From Roseivirga misakiensis (GTDB lineage Bacteria > Bacteroidota > Bacteroidia > Cytophagales > Cyclobacteriaceae), in the NCBI RefSeq assembly GCF_001747105.1, contig NZ_MDGQ01000005.1, positions 682,001 through 746,000 of the forward strand: 64,000 nt of DNA, read 5' to 3'. Every line of letters begins with the position of its first letter. Position 1 is the stretch's first letter. Below are positions 8,479 to 16,915 of the stretch, piece after piece. The position numbers and the translations under genes are program-made. A model generated the notes under the pieces. It saw nothing but the letters and a program-made list of their open reading frames with translations. It was not told the DNA's origin and searched no databases.

Positions 8479-10056
8479 TTATTTATTTCCATTTTCTAAC
8501 TTAATGATCTTTCCATCAGCTTCATCTGTCAATAAATAAAGTTCACCAGCGGGGGAAGTGACCGCTTTTCTTAGTCTTACGCGATCATTAATGAATAACT
8601 CTTCTGTGCTGACTAGTTCATCATTTTCGATCACCATGCGCCAAAGGTTGCCTTTACTCAAACCTGGTACGATCAGGTTATTTTTCCATTGAGGAAACTC
8701 ATTACCATAATAAAAAGTCAGTCCAGTAGGTGCAATTGTATGTTGCCAAAAGTGTTTGGGCATGGTATAGGTAGTGCCCGAAATTTCATACGGCTTGTAG
8801 TTTTTAGTCCTGTATCCTCCTGTTGTTCTGTTCGGCCAACCGTAATTGGCTTGAGGGCTGATGATATTTAATTCATCGCCCTGCATGGTGCCGTGTTCGC
8901 TAAACCAAAGTTTGCCCGAATTAGCATCTAGTGTAATGCCTTGCGCGGCTCGAATCCCCGTAGCAAATAGGCCAGGGACTGCCTTTTTTCCAAAATTCGG
9001 ATTGTCTGTTGGGATAGATCCATCAGGGTTAATTCTTATGATTTTGCCTCTTGGGTCTTCAATGTTTTGTGCCACTGGAATTTTTGGGTTCAGGTGTTCG
9101 TAAAAGTTTCTCTCACCAGTGGAAATGTAGAGTTTTCCATCATTACCAAATGCCATACCACCACCATAATGATAAAGCCCGTGTGTATAGGGTCCAGCTA
9201 AAAATAGAGTTTCGACCGCAGTTAGCTGATTCTCATTTAGCTGCCCGCGTATCACTTTTAATGCACTGGCTTTTTCTTCATTTTCGGCGGCATAAGAAAT
9301 GTAGATGTACTGATTGTTTTGAAAATCTGGATCGAGTAGTACTTGAAACCAACCAGCGTTAAAACTAAATTTCTTGCCATGCGCGCCTGCTGGAAAAATA
9401 CCATTGGTATGTTTTACCGTGTCAATTAAGATTTCACGGCCAACATCTTTCGGTAAACCGCTTATTGCCTTTTGAGACTTTGTCTCAAGATTAACGCGTA
9501 AAACAGTACCATCTTTTTCCGCGACCAAGGCCTCACTTTCATTGATAAAAGCCATGCTCCAAGGCTTTTTTAAGCCCGACATCACGGTCTTCTTTACTGG
9601 TTTTGGGGTAGACTGAAGAATTGTTTTTGGTATTGGTTCAGCTGTCGCCGCTTTTGAAATTATTTTCCACTCACCATCAATTTTTTTTAATAAAACCAGG
9701 TCTATAAATCGCTTATCGAAAGAGGGGATTAGGGTTTCTATTTTGGCGGAAGCTATGTCCTTTTCAATGTCGATGGTCAGTATCTTTCCGTACCTTTTAT
9801 TTCTGGTGCCAGGAGGTCGTCTGGTATACAATGAGGCATAGCGTTCTGCCGAGTAAATCATAACTGTGTCTGCGTCGTTGTGTAAAAACATCGGTGTGCC
9901 AGGATAGAATGCACTTAAAATTTTATCGGGATAGTTATAGCTCGTGCCTTCAATAAAGTTGTCAAGTACTGCCCGAACGGCTTCCTGTTCAGACTGACCT
10001 TTGATCGAGCTACTAATGATGAATAAGAAAAAAGTAAAAAGTAAATGACGTTTCAT
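8479..10056 (-). CDS. Secreted PQQ-type sugar dehydrogenase with N-terminal NTF2-like domain
   Basis: The ATG at 10056 opens a signal peptide (MKRHLLFTFFLFIISSSIKGQS); a TTG seven codons upstream is less likely. Residues about 20-145 form a lumazine-binding-like/NTF2 fold (LDNFIEGTSYNYPDKILSAFYP ... LVLLKKIDGEWKIISKAA). From about 160 the protein is a glucose/sorbosone-dehydrogenase six-bladed propeller: GLKKPWSMAFI, AAENEEKAS, GGGMAFGNDGKLYISTGER, DPRGKIIRINPDG, LWFSEHGTMQGDELNII and NYGWP. Soluble aldose sugar dehydrogenases oxidise sugars with PQQ in the periplasm. The substrate and actual PQQ use are not shown by the sequence. Confidence 0.85.
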   Translation of the reverse strand: MKRHLLFTFFLFIISSSIKGQSEQEAVRAVLDNFIEGTSYNYPDKILSAFYPGTPMFLHNDADTVMIYSAERYASLYTRRPPGTRNKRYGKILTIDIEKDIASAKIETLIPSFDKRFIDLVLLKKIDGEWKIISKAATAEPIPKTILQSTPKPVKKTVMSGLKKPWSMAFINESEALVAEKDGTVLRVNLETKSQKAISGLPKDVGREILIDTVKHTNGIFPAGAHGKKFSFNAGWFQVLLDPDFQNNQYIYISYAAENEEKASALKVIRGQLNENQLTAVETLFLAGPYTHGLYHYGGGMAFGNDGKLYISTGERNFYEHLNPKIPVAQNIEDPRGKIIRINPDGSIPTDNPNFGKKAVPGLFATGIRAAQGITLDANSGKLWFSEHGTMQGDELNIISPQANYGWPNRTTGGYRTKNYKPYEISGTTYTMPKHFWQHTIAPTGLTFYYGNEFPQWKNNLIVPGLSKGNLWRMVIENDELVSTEELFINDRVRLRKAVTSPAGELYLLTDEADGKIIKLENGNK

Positions 10057-10165
10057 GAATGAAATTTTTGAGTTCAATCGAATTACGCTGATCTCTATTC
10101 ATTTGTGCCATTATTTGGGTCTGTAGAGGTCTTTGATGATCAATCTGGAGTTATTTCGCCAAAAA

Positions 10166-11185
10166 TTAAGCCTGAATAGACTTCTTGTAAGCGGCTGGCG
10201 TAACAGATGTTACTTTTTTAAAGGCTTCGAAAAATGCTGACTTTGAGTTGAAACCTGCTTCAAAACCGATGCCTTCAAGCGACAATTCATCTCTCACTTC
10301 TATTAATCGTTTGGCTTCATTTACTCTATAATTTCGGATAAAATGGGAAAAGCCATGCTCATACTCTTCGTTAAGAATTCTTGATAAAATATGTCGAGAC
10401 ATGTTAACTTGCTTGGCCAGGTCATCCAATTTCAGTTTTGGATCTAGAAACGGTTTGTCCGACTCCATGTAGTGCTCAACATCGGCTAATAATTTCTTAC
10501 CATTTTCTAGTGGGGGCGGAGTACCATTTTTTGGTGTGATGGATTTTTTAGCTAGGAGTTTTCTCCCCGCTAGATAGTAGAAACTGATAGAGAAAATAAT
10601 GGAACCCCAGATGTATGTAAATCCTCTAACGTATAGAGCTGTTTGATAAGTTATGGTGATAAAAATGATCGAGATAGCGATGCCTATAACGTATCGTTCT
10701 TCTTCAGATAATTGCCTAGGCGATCGCCATAGCTTGCTAAAAACTGCCCTGTTTTCATATAGCCCTAAAAAAAGGAAAATGGCCCAGACTAAATAGATAG
10801 CTCTGACCATGTAAGCGTTCCAAAATTCTGGTTCAACACGGTAGGGGTATAATATACCCAATACAAGTGTAGCTAACCCAAAAAGCGCTAATATCAACAT
10901 GTCAGACCTCTTATGAGCTTCTGAATTGTTCTGTATGGCTTTTGAGTACAGGTAGAAAAGCGGCCCAATAAAAACACAAGCAGAGAGGCCTATTTGTAAG
11001 ATCAGTTTGTCTAGATTATCATTAAAGTGGACTAAAACAGATTTTCCAATTCTAATACAAAGTGCTAGAATCAAACCGCCAAAATATATATCGGCTACTC
11101 GTTTTACTTTCTTGACAAAAAGATAAATACTTAGGATAAATCCATTGATCACACCAAGACTAGCAAATAAGAAAAGCGCAGACAT
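10166..11185 (-). CDS. Membrane-bound AraC-family regulator
   Basis: This 339-residue protein has about seven N-terminal hydrophobic segments (residues 1-210) followed by a cytoplasmic AraC/HTH_18 domain (about 230-335). The two helix-turn-helices are visible in LDDLAKQVNMSRHILSRILNE and GIGFEAGFNSKSAFFEAFKK, with the family signature VTPAAYKKS at the end. It would sense a signal in the membrane and bind DNA directly. It lies next to the sugar-dehydrogenase gene and may control it or the divergent Na+ symporter gene; this is inference. Confidence 0.9.
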   Translation of the reverse strand: MSALFLFASLGVINGFILSIYLFVKKVKRVADIYFGGLILALCIRIGKSVLVHFNDNLDKLILQIGLSACVFIGPLFYLYSKAIQNNSEAHKRSDMLILALFGLATLVLGILYPYRVEPEFWNAYMVRAIYLVWAIFLFLGLYENRAVFSKLWRSPRQLSEEERYVIGIAISIIFITITYQTALYVRGFTYIWGSIIFSISFYYLAGRKLLAKKSITPKNGTPPPLENGKKLLADVEHYMESDKPFLDPKLKLDDLAKQVNMSRHILSRILNEEYEHGFSHFIRNYRVNEAKRLIEVRDELSLEGIGFEAGFNSKSAFFEAFKKVTSVTPAAYKKSIQA

Positions 11186-11342
11186 TTGAATCTATTAAGC
11201 AGAACTGGGTCTAAATTTAACTAAACCTAGCACACTCTGCTTTATGGAAACTGATAGTTACTTATGGCCTGTATAATTTGAATAAATATTGAATCATTTA
11301 ATTAATTTGAACAAGTTGTAATCTCAATTAAAACAAAAGCCT

Positions 11343-12686
11343 ATGGCATCCTCATCTCGCGATGAATTCAGTTCTTCATTTGGTTTTGTTATGGCTGCCG
11401 CTGGATCGGCTGTAGGGCTTGGTAATATTTGGGGTTTTCCTACTCAAACTGCTGAAAATGGTGGTGCCGCCTTCGTATTGGTTTACATTCTGTTAGCTTT
11501 TTTAGTTGGGTATCCGGTGTTGATGGCAGAATTTACAATTGGCAGGCACACTAGAATGGCACCCCCTGATGCCTATAAAAAACTAGGTGGAGGGCAATCT
11601 TATTTTATTATCGGGCTTTTAGGATTGGTCACAGTAGGCATAATCCTCAGTTTTTACTCCATCATAGCAGGTGGAATGGTTGCCTATTTCGTAGAACCTA
11701 TTGGACGAATACTTGGCTTAGATGGTGTAGCAGATTGGGTGGTTTCCCAAAATACCACTAGCAACTTCGTCTTCATGACCATCTTTTTTCTTTTTACCCT
11801 CCTTATAGTTTCTGGAGGGGTGAGTAAAGGAATTGAAAAATGGTCGAAGCGATTTATGCCTTTGTTGTTTATGCTATTCATCGTTCTAGTGGTTTACGTA
11901 CTCACCTTAGATGGTGCAATGGAAGGAGCAAGGGTTTACCTGCTACCAGATTTTGACAAGGTATTCGATCCTCAATTATTGACTAGTGCCATGGGACAAG
12001 CCTTTTTCTCGCTGTCGTTGGGTGTTGGTGGTATGCTTGTTTACGGCTCTTATACCAGTGACAAAGCTAATCTTACCCGCTTGGGCTGGTTGGTTACGCT
12101 TTGCGATATAGGAGTGGCTATTATTGCCGGCTTTCTGATTATCCCAGCCATGTATGCCGCCTCTAGTTTAGGTACCGAGATTTTTGACGCAAATGGTGCT
12201 CTGATATCAGGACCGAATTTGATTTTTCAAGTTTTACCTAGTTTGTTCGATTCCATGGGGCCAATTGGCGTTTTTGTGGCTTTTGTCTTCTTTTTGTTGA
12301 TGAGTATAGCCGCTCTGACTTCCTCCATGTCTATGCTCGAAGCAGTAGTAGCCTATGTGGTCGATCGAACTCAAGTCCCGAGAAAGCGAGCTACTTGGTA
12401 CACTGGTGGTGTGTTCTGGGTGATCGCCGTTGTGATCGTGTTCAACTATGAAGCTCTTTTTGGTTTAGTTGTGACAGCTGCCACAGAGTATGCACAACCA
12501 TTTTTGGGACTAGCGATAGTGGTATTTGCTGGTTGGATTATTCGTAAAAATGTATTGTTGAACGAACTAAAGAAAGGACAGCCTGAGATTGAAAAGACGT
12601 TTTTCTATAAGATTTGGCCTATTTTTCTAAAAGTAGTTTGCCCTATACTGATCCTTCTGGTGTTTTTACAAACCTTTAATTTTTAG
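11343..12686 (+). CDS. Neurotransmitter:sodium symporter family transporter
   Basis: Bacterial NSS/SNF (LeuT-fold) symporter of 447 residues with 11-12 membrane segments. The family hallmark AAAGSAVGLGNIWGFPTQTAENGGAAFVL-type TM1 is at residues about 18-45, with the unwound Na+/substrate site GSAVGLGN. TM6 and TM8 equivalents are LSLGVGGMLVYGSY and LTSSMSMLEAVVAY. It imports an amino acid or related compound with Na+; the substrate is unknown. The gene's 3' end overlaps the decayed DUF6090 copy on the other strand. Confidence 0.93.
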   Translation: MASSSRDEFSSSFGFVMAAAGSAVGLGNIWGFPTQTAENGGAAFVLVYILLAFLVGYPVLMAEFTIGRHTRMAPPDAYKKLGGGQSYFIIGLLGLVTVGIILSFYSIIAGGMVAYFVEPIGRILGLDGVADWVVSQNTTSNFVFMTIFFLFTLLIVSGGVSKGIEKWSKRFMPLLFMLFIVLVVYVLTLDGAMEGARVYLLPDFDKVFDPQLLTSAMGQAFFSLSLGVGGMLVYGSYTSDKANLTRLGWLVTLCDIGVAIIAGFLIIPAMYAASSLGTEIFDANGALISGPNLIFQVLPSLFDSMGPIGVFVAFVFFLLMSIAALTSSMSMLEAVVAYVVDRTQVPRKRATWYTGGVFWVIAVVIVFNYEALFGLVVTAATEYAQPFLGLAIVVFAGWIIRKNVLLNELKKGQPEIEKTFFYKIWPIFLKVVCPILILLVFLQTFNF

Positions 12687-12825
12687 CAAGGAAAAGGGCA
12701 TCACGCTCTATCCGTTTGAGGTTAGCATTGTTTATCTGCAGAGCGATCATAATACCGATGACCACAAGTCTTATTTCTCCTGCAGCGTAAAGGGGTTACT
12801 TACCTAGTTGCTTTTCATCATTGAG
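12676..12825 (-). pseudogene. Decayed DUF6090 gene fragment
   Basis: In one minus-strand frame the translation runs NDEKQLGK, stop, PLYAAGEIRLVVIGIMIALQ, INNANLKRIE. This matches the N-terminal membrane segment of the intact DUF6090 gene nearby (GKYLLYAIGEIVLVVIGILI at 13698-14492). An in-frame stop interrupts the segment, there is no start, and everything after the membrane helix is missing. It is therefore a relic of a duplicated gene. Its last codons overlap the end of the convergent symporter gene. Confidence 0.75.
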
Positions 12826-12853
12826 TCAAGTCTTGTCTTTCAGAAAAATTTTA

Positions 12854-13687
12854 TCATTGGTTTTTTAGGGCTTCTTTTAACCTTGACTGCATGCCCAAGG
12901 CTATCATGTGATTGGAATCAGCAGCAACCACTTGATCAACAAGGTCACTAGCTTTTTGTAAGCTGTCCATGGAGATATAAATATTCGCCTGAACCATTTT
13001 GGGACTCAAAAAAGAAGGATCGGTCAAATTTTCGTTTAAAATCATGGCATAAGCCATTGCTCTATCCATATGACCTAACTCCAATTCTAAATCCGCTGCG
13101 TAGCTTAAATAAAAGCCTTTTGTCAGTTGATTGGCGGTGGCTAATAACTTAAGTGAATCCAAGGCCACCTGCGCACCATGATTGGCATGTAAGAACTCGA
13201 TATATTCGGCTTTGAGGTAATCGTCTTGAGGGTATTTGCGGGCAAAAGCACCAAAGTTTTTCTCAGCCAAAAGCATTCTAGCTCGCGTACTTTCTTTCGT
13301 ATTTGGAATGCCCATACCTCGGTTGTTAGCCGCTTTCATACTCAACATATTGACATCTAGCAACGATCTTTCATCTAAGGTTGCCAAATGTTTTGATGCT
13401 TCTAAATCGCTTAACAACTTTTGCCTTTCCGCTAAATTGCGCGTGATTCGTCCTACCATACTTTTTCCAAGCAACCAATCAGGATCGAATTCGATAGCTT
13501 TTCTAAACGCTATTTCTGATTCTGTCCACCTTCCGTTATCTAAGATTTCTTCCCAGCCTTTTTGAAAGTAGTATCTGGCAGAGTCGTTTTGTGTACCGTA
13601 ATCATAGGAGTTATTTTTATTGCTAGAGTCGCAGCTTAAGAAACTGATAACTATGAGTATTAAAAATCCTACTGTCTTATAAGTCAT
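12854..13687 (-). CDS. TPR-like lipoprotein of unknown function
   Basis: The ATG at 13687 is preferred over one 24 bases upstream because it opens a clean lipoprotein signal (MTYKTVGFLILIVISFLSC; lipobox FLSC) and leaves 10 bases after the preceding gene instead of an overlap. The rest is helical with tetratricopeptide-like pairs: ARYYFQKGWEEILDNGRWTE, SEIAFRKAIEFDPDWLLGKS, and repeats near residues 200-260. It probably sits on the periplasmic face of a membrane and mediates protein contacts. It is the last gene of a likely operon with DUF6090 and DUF885 genes. Confidence 0.7.
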   Translation of the reverse strand: MTYKTVGFLILIVISFLSCDSSNKNNSYDYGTQNDSARYYFQKGWEEILDNGRWTESEIAFRKAIEFDPDWLLGKSMVGRITRNLAERQKLLSDLEASKHLATLDERSLLDVNMLSMKAANNRGMGIPNTKESTRARMLLAEKNFGAFARKYPQDDYLKAEYIEFLHANHGAQVALDSLKLLATANQLTKGFYLSYAADLELELGHMDRAMAYAMILNENLTDPSFLSPKMVQANIYISMDSLQKASDLVDQVVAADSNHMIALGMQSRLKEALKNQ

Positions 13688-13697
13688 TAGTTTGAAT

Positions 13698-14492
13698 CTA
13701 GTTTTCGGCAAGAATTGCGTTGTTGTTGTTCTCTAAAATGTTGTCATTAATAACCTGAATAAGTTCCTCAATCTGCTCGGCTAAGGGCTTATAATATGTA
13801 CGATTAAGAAAGTAAGAGACAATGAGGTAATCGACTAAAAAGTTTTCGAATTGCTCCAATTGCAAAATGCTTTGGTTTTGTCCTTTGAACTTAGAGTCGC
13901 CGATGACAAGCTTTTTTCCCAGGTTTGTATAAAAAGCACGTCTAACATTGCTATTTGTGTTTAGAAAATTTATCAGCGTCATTCTTGCCCGGTGAACCTC
14001 TTCTTGTTCTTGAAACTTTACTCTCACCAATTGAGCCTCCCAAGCACCGAGCGCTTTTTTTAATTCTGGGTCACTGAAGGTACCGAGTTTACCTGCATTT
14101 ATGATTTCGGCTAGTACGCCGGGACTAGGACTAAACTGTGTCTCGTTCATGACTACTTTGTTTATCATGCCGTGAAACTCCGTTTCTGAAATTATTGGTG
14201 GTTTTGGTGATGTATAGGCTAAAAGCCTTTTAGTCGCCTCAATATTCATAGAGTCTCTTACAATCATTGTAGCTAGCCGTTCTTTATTGAATTCAAATTC
14301 TTCCTTTAGCGCTATTAGGTATTGTTGCTCCTCTACCTTCATTTTTTTGATTTGATTGTTATTATTGATGGCTACGGCTATCAAAATCCCTATAACCACC
14401 AAAACAATTTCACCTATAGCATAAAGTAAATACTTGCCGATCTTCTTTTCTGCCATAAGCTGTTGCCTGATTTTTCTAAAGAACTTAATCAT
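13698..14492 (-). CDS. DUF6090 family membrane protein
   Basis: This 264-residue protein opens with a basic segment ([17 protein letters not shown]), then the conserved single transmembrane helix GKYLLYAIGEIVLVVIGILI, then a long alpha-helical region to residue 264. DUF6090 proteins are common in Bacteroidota, often in multiple copies, and their function is unknown. The start abuts the DUF885 stop codon (shared base at 14492), so translation is coupled. A decayed second copy lies 1 kb away at 12676-12825. Confidence 0.85.
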   Translation of the reverse strand: MIKFFRKIRQQLMAEKKIGKYLLYAIGEIVLVVIGILIAVAINNNNQIKKMKVEEQQYLIALKEEFEFNKERLATMIVRDSMNIEATKRLLAYTSPKPPIISETEFHGMINKVVMNETQFSPSPGVLAEIINAGKLGTFSDPELKKALGAWEAQLVRVKFQEQEEVHRARMTLINFLNTNSNVRRAFYTNLGKKLVIGDSKFKGQNQSILQLEQFENFLVDYLIVSYFLNRTYYKPLAEQIEELIQVINDNILENNNNAILAEN

Positions 14493-16198
14493 TACTTCTG
14501 CTCAGCAATGTATTTCACTTGATCTTTGACTCCTGTCATTTCCCAATGTCCTAATGCAATAGGTATGTTCCCAATGCTATTCAACTGATCGAAGAACGAC
14601 TTCAACTTAAATTCCTGCCCGTTTAACTCTTGAATTCTAGCATAATCTGCCATGGCAGCTTCCAATAGATATTTACCCGTAATGTAACTCGTGCCATAGC
14701 CTGGTTGGCGCAAATACAAATGCTGTTCAAAAATGAGTAGTTCCTTTTCAGTTTTCATCCAGCCTCTTGGTGTGTATTCAGAATGAATTCCGCCTGCTTC
14801 CTCCATGGTCATCTCATTGGCATGAGCGTATAAAGAGCCTAAGCCTCTTGCTGCACGTTGGGCGATCATGATGTAGACAATCTCTCTAACCCTTGGGTCA
14901 TCATCATAAAGGCCTGAGTCCATAAACATTTCTTCAACTGCCGTGGCCGTTCCTTCGTTTCTTGAGTCAAAGATATTATAGAGAAGCGGGCCTCTTCTTA
15001 CTTCACTTTTATGAGGTTCATTATCCATTCTGGCCAATTCAAACCAATGGTAAAAGTGAGAATACAGCGGTCGAGCATCATAGTGCATGCCAATCAAGAA
15101 GAAGTTACGTTTCTCGCGCGGTACATAAGAACCAAGGTGTGCTCGAAGCGCAGGTTCCCAATATGGTTCTACGGTAACGATATCCTCTTTCTCCAAAAAA
15201 TTAAGGAAGCTTTTGGCAGATTTTTCCGCCATGGCATCATAGGCGGTAGGCGAATTGGCATCTTTAAGTTCAGGTAAGGCTCTATTTCTATGCTCCTCTA
15301 GTTTTAATGCAGACCATGCTCTGGCGAGCTCCCTTTTTAATATCATTACCTCGTCTTCCCATGTCAGCGGTACCAGGTGTACATTTTGTAAATACCAGGT
15401 ATAATTGTCCCTACCTATACCAGATGGGCCTGTTTTAGATTTGCCTTCTTCTTCCAACCATTCGGAGAAGTCATCCGTTGAGGCGATCGCTTTATCTATG
15501 GCTTGGGTTAACTCTTCATGACTTGCAATCCCATCCCATGCTCGTATGGTTTTCAAGTTAGCCGATTGTGCTTTGATATCTCTGATGCCAGTAATCCACA
15601 AATCACGTGCATTACCAGTTAAGTTTCCTTTTGCCTGTTCGTTAAGGGAAGGGATCACTTCTAGCTCTTTTAAAAGCTTAGTTTTTGTCTCGCTGGTCAA
15701 AGGAAAGTCATAAGTCCAGATTTCTGTTGTGCCGTGATGTGTTGGGCCTTCATGTGCTGGTACATCACTTCTGGCCATCCACAATGACTTGTAAAAGGCT
15801 GGATCGCGAACCCATGGCTTGAGCACACGATAGTTAAAGTCATAGCCGTTCATTTCAGCCCAAATCACATGATAGTCCACTTGTTCGGCAGTAGACCAAC
15901 CCGCAGTGTCCATGGAGACTAATCGCGATTGCAAAGTTTTGAACTCAGTATGTCGCTTCTCGAAAGTTGCCGCTGTGTAATCAGGTGCGCCATTCAAAAG
16001 GGGAGGATGCTCAAACGCCCGCCAATCTTTAAAAAGGATCACTAAATCGCCGTAAGATTTTGATGCCGCAGGATTTGCGGAGGAATACTCGCAACTCATT
16101 AGTCCTCCCACTAGCCATATTATCAGCAATTGAAGTAGAGATTTTTTGAAAATGGAGAGGTCTTTTGTACCCCATAATTGAGTTGAAATTAGTTTCAT
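14492..16198 (-). CDS. DUF885 family lipoprotein, probable inactive or variant metallopeptidase
   Basis: This 568-residue protein has an N-terminal hydrophobic segment ending in a lipobox-like GGLMSC (about residue 36). Downstream it follows the DUF885 plan: a helical N-terminal half, an [12 protein letters not shown] block equivalent to the family's EGWA..E helix, and [20 protein letters not shown] equivalent to the PGQ.tsY..G block. The usual HExxPGHH zinc motif is not found; its expected place shows [13 protein letters not shown] instead. Either catalysis uses other ligands or the protein is inactive. It starts the operon that includes the DUF6090 and TPR-like genes. Confidence 0.78.
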   Translation of the reverse strand: MKLISTQLWGTKDLSIFKKSLLQLLIIWLVGGLMSCEYSSANPAASKSYGDLVILFKDWRAFEHPPLLNGAPDYTAATFEKRHTEFKTLQSRLVSMDTAGWSTAEQVDYHVIWAEMNGYDFNYRVLKPWVRDPAFYKSLWMARSDVPAHEGPTHHGTTEIWTYDFPLTSETKTKLLKELEVIPSLNEQAKGNLTGNARDLWITGIRDIKAQSANLKTIRAWDGIASHEELTQAIDKAIASTDDFSEWLEEEGKSKTGPSGIGRDNYTWYLQNVHLVPLTWEDEVMILKRELARAWSALKLEEHRNRALPELKDANSPTAYDAMAEKSAKSFLNFLEKEDIVTVEPYWEPALRAHLGSYVPREKRNFFLIGMHYDARPLYSHFYHWFELARMDNEPHKSEVRRGPLLYNIFDSRNEGTATAVEEMFMDSGLYDDDPRVREIVYIMIAQRAARGLGSLYAHANEMTMEEAGGIHSEYTPRGWMKTEKELLIFEQHLYLRQPGYGTSYITGKYLLEAAMADYARIQELNGQEFKLKSFFDQLNSIGNIPIALGHWEMTGVKDQVKYIAEQK

Positions 16199-16350
16199 GG
16201 CAAGGTTGAATTAAAGGGTGAAATATAACGATTATAACAGTCACTTGGGTAGCACCATGAGCAGGGCTTTAATGTGCTTATGACCGAATCTTGAGGCACA
16301 CTTCGTTCAAATTTTGATTAACTTGAAGGTTCTCTCCTGAACTTTTAGAA

Positions 16351-16632
16351 ATGGCCATAAAACCTAAACTCTGTCAACACTTAGAAACTTTAGAAGTCAA
16401 CCCGCCTGATAAATACGAATGTGAGGAATGTATCAAAACTGGAGATACTTGGGTGCATTTGAGAAAATGTCAAACCTGCGGCGTAACGCTTTGCTGCGAT
16501 TCCTCGCCAAATCAGCATGCCCGGAAACATGCAGAATCACATACTGGCCATAGTGTCATTATATCTGCAGAGCCAGGCGAAAAATGGTCTTATTGCTTTG
16601 AGCATAGAAGCTTTAACCCGGAGGCCTACTAA
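16351..16632 (+). CDS. UBP-type zinc finger protein
   Basis: A 93-residue protein that is almost entirely one zf-UBP domain. The Cys/His ligands are visible as CQHL, CEEC, CQTC, C in TLCCD, and HARKHAESHTGHSVI. In eukaryotes this fold binds the free C-terminus of ubiquitin; in bacteria stand-alone copies exist and their partner is unknown. Zinc binding is well supported by the full ligand set. A small GNAT protein follows after 4 bases, so the two are probably co-transcribed. Confidence 0.88.
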   Translation: MAIKPKLCQHLETLEVNPPDKYECEECIKTGDTWVHLRKCQTCGVTLCCDSSPNQHARKHAESHTGHSVIISAEPGEKWSYCFEHRSFNPEAY

Positions 16633-16636
16633 TTGA

Positions 16637-16915
16637 ATGGAAAGTCGTTTGAAATCAGATGATTTGGGTGGAGAATTCCAAGTATGGGAAGGAGAGGCTA
16701 AAGTCGCATATATGATGTTCTCCAAACCGTTTGCTGATCGAATTATAATTCAACACACACAGGTAGATCAATCCCAAAAAGGAAAAGGGCTAGGGAAGTT
16801 GCTTTTCGATCAAATGATCGATTATGCCACCAAAAATGGGCTTTTGGTGGTGCCTCGATGTAACTTTACTCAGCGTATGTTCGAGAAATACCCTGAGTAT
16901 AGAGGCTTGCTCTAG
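16637..16915 (+). CDS. Small GNAT-family N-acetyltransferase
   Basis: This 92-residue protein belongs to the compact GNAT class (Acetyltransf_CG type). The acetyl-CoA pyrophosphate loop is visible as QSQKGKGLGKLLFDQMIDYA (about residues 46-65), preceded by the strand IIIQHTQVD and followed by LLVVPRCNFTQRMFEKYPEY. These small enzymes act on unknown metabolites or proteins. It follows the zinc finger gene by 4 bases. Confidence 0.87.
   Translation: MESRLKSDDLGGEFQVWEGEAKVAYMMFSKPFADRIIIQHTQVDQSQKGKGLGKLLFDQMIDYATKNGLLVVPRCNFTQRMFEKYPEYRGLL

Noticed and set aside
15011-15277. Plus-strand frame inside the DUF885 gene
   Set aside because: Its composition is unlike a protein and it is fully covered by the DUF885 coding sequence.
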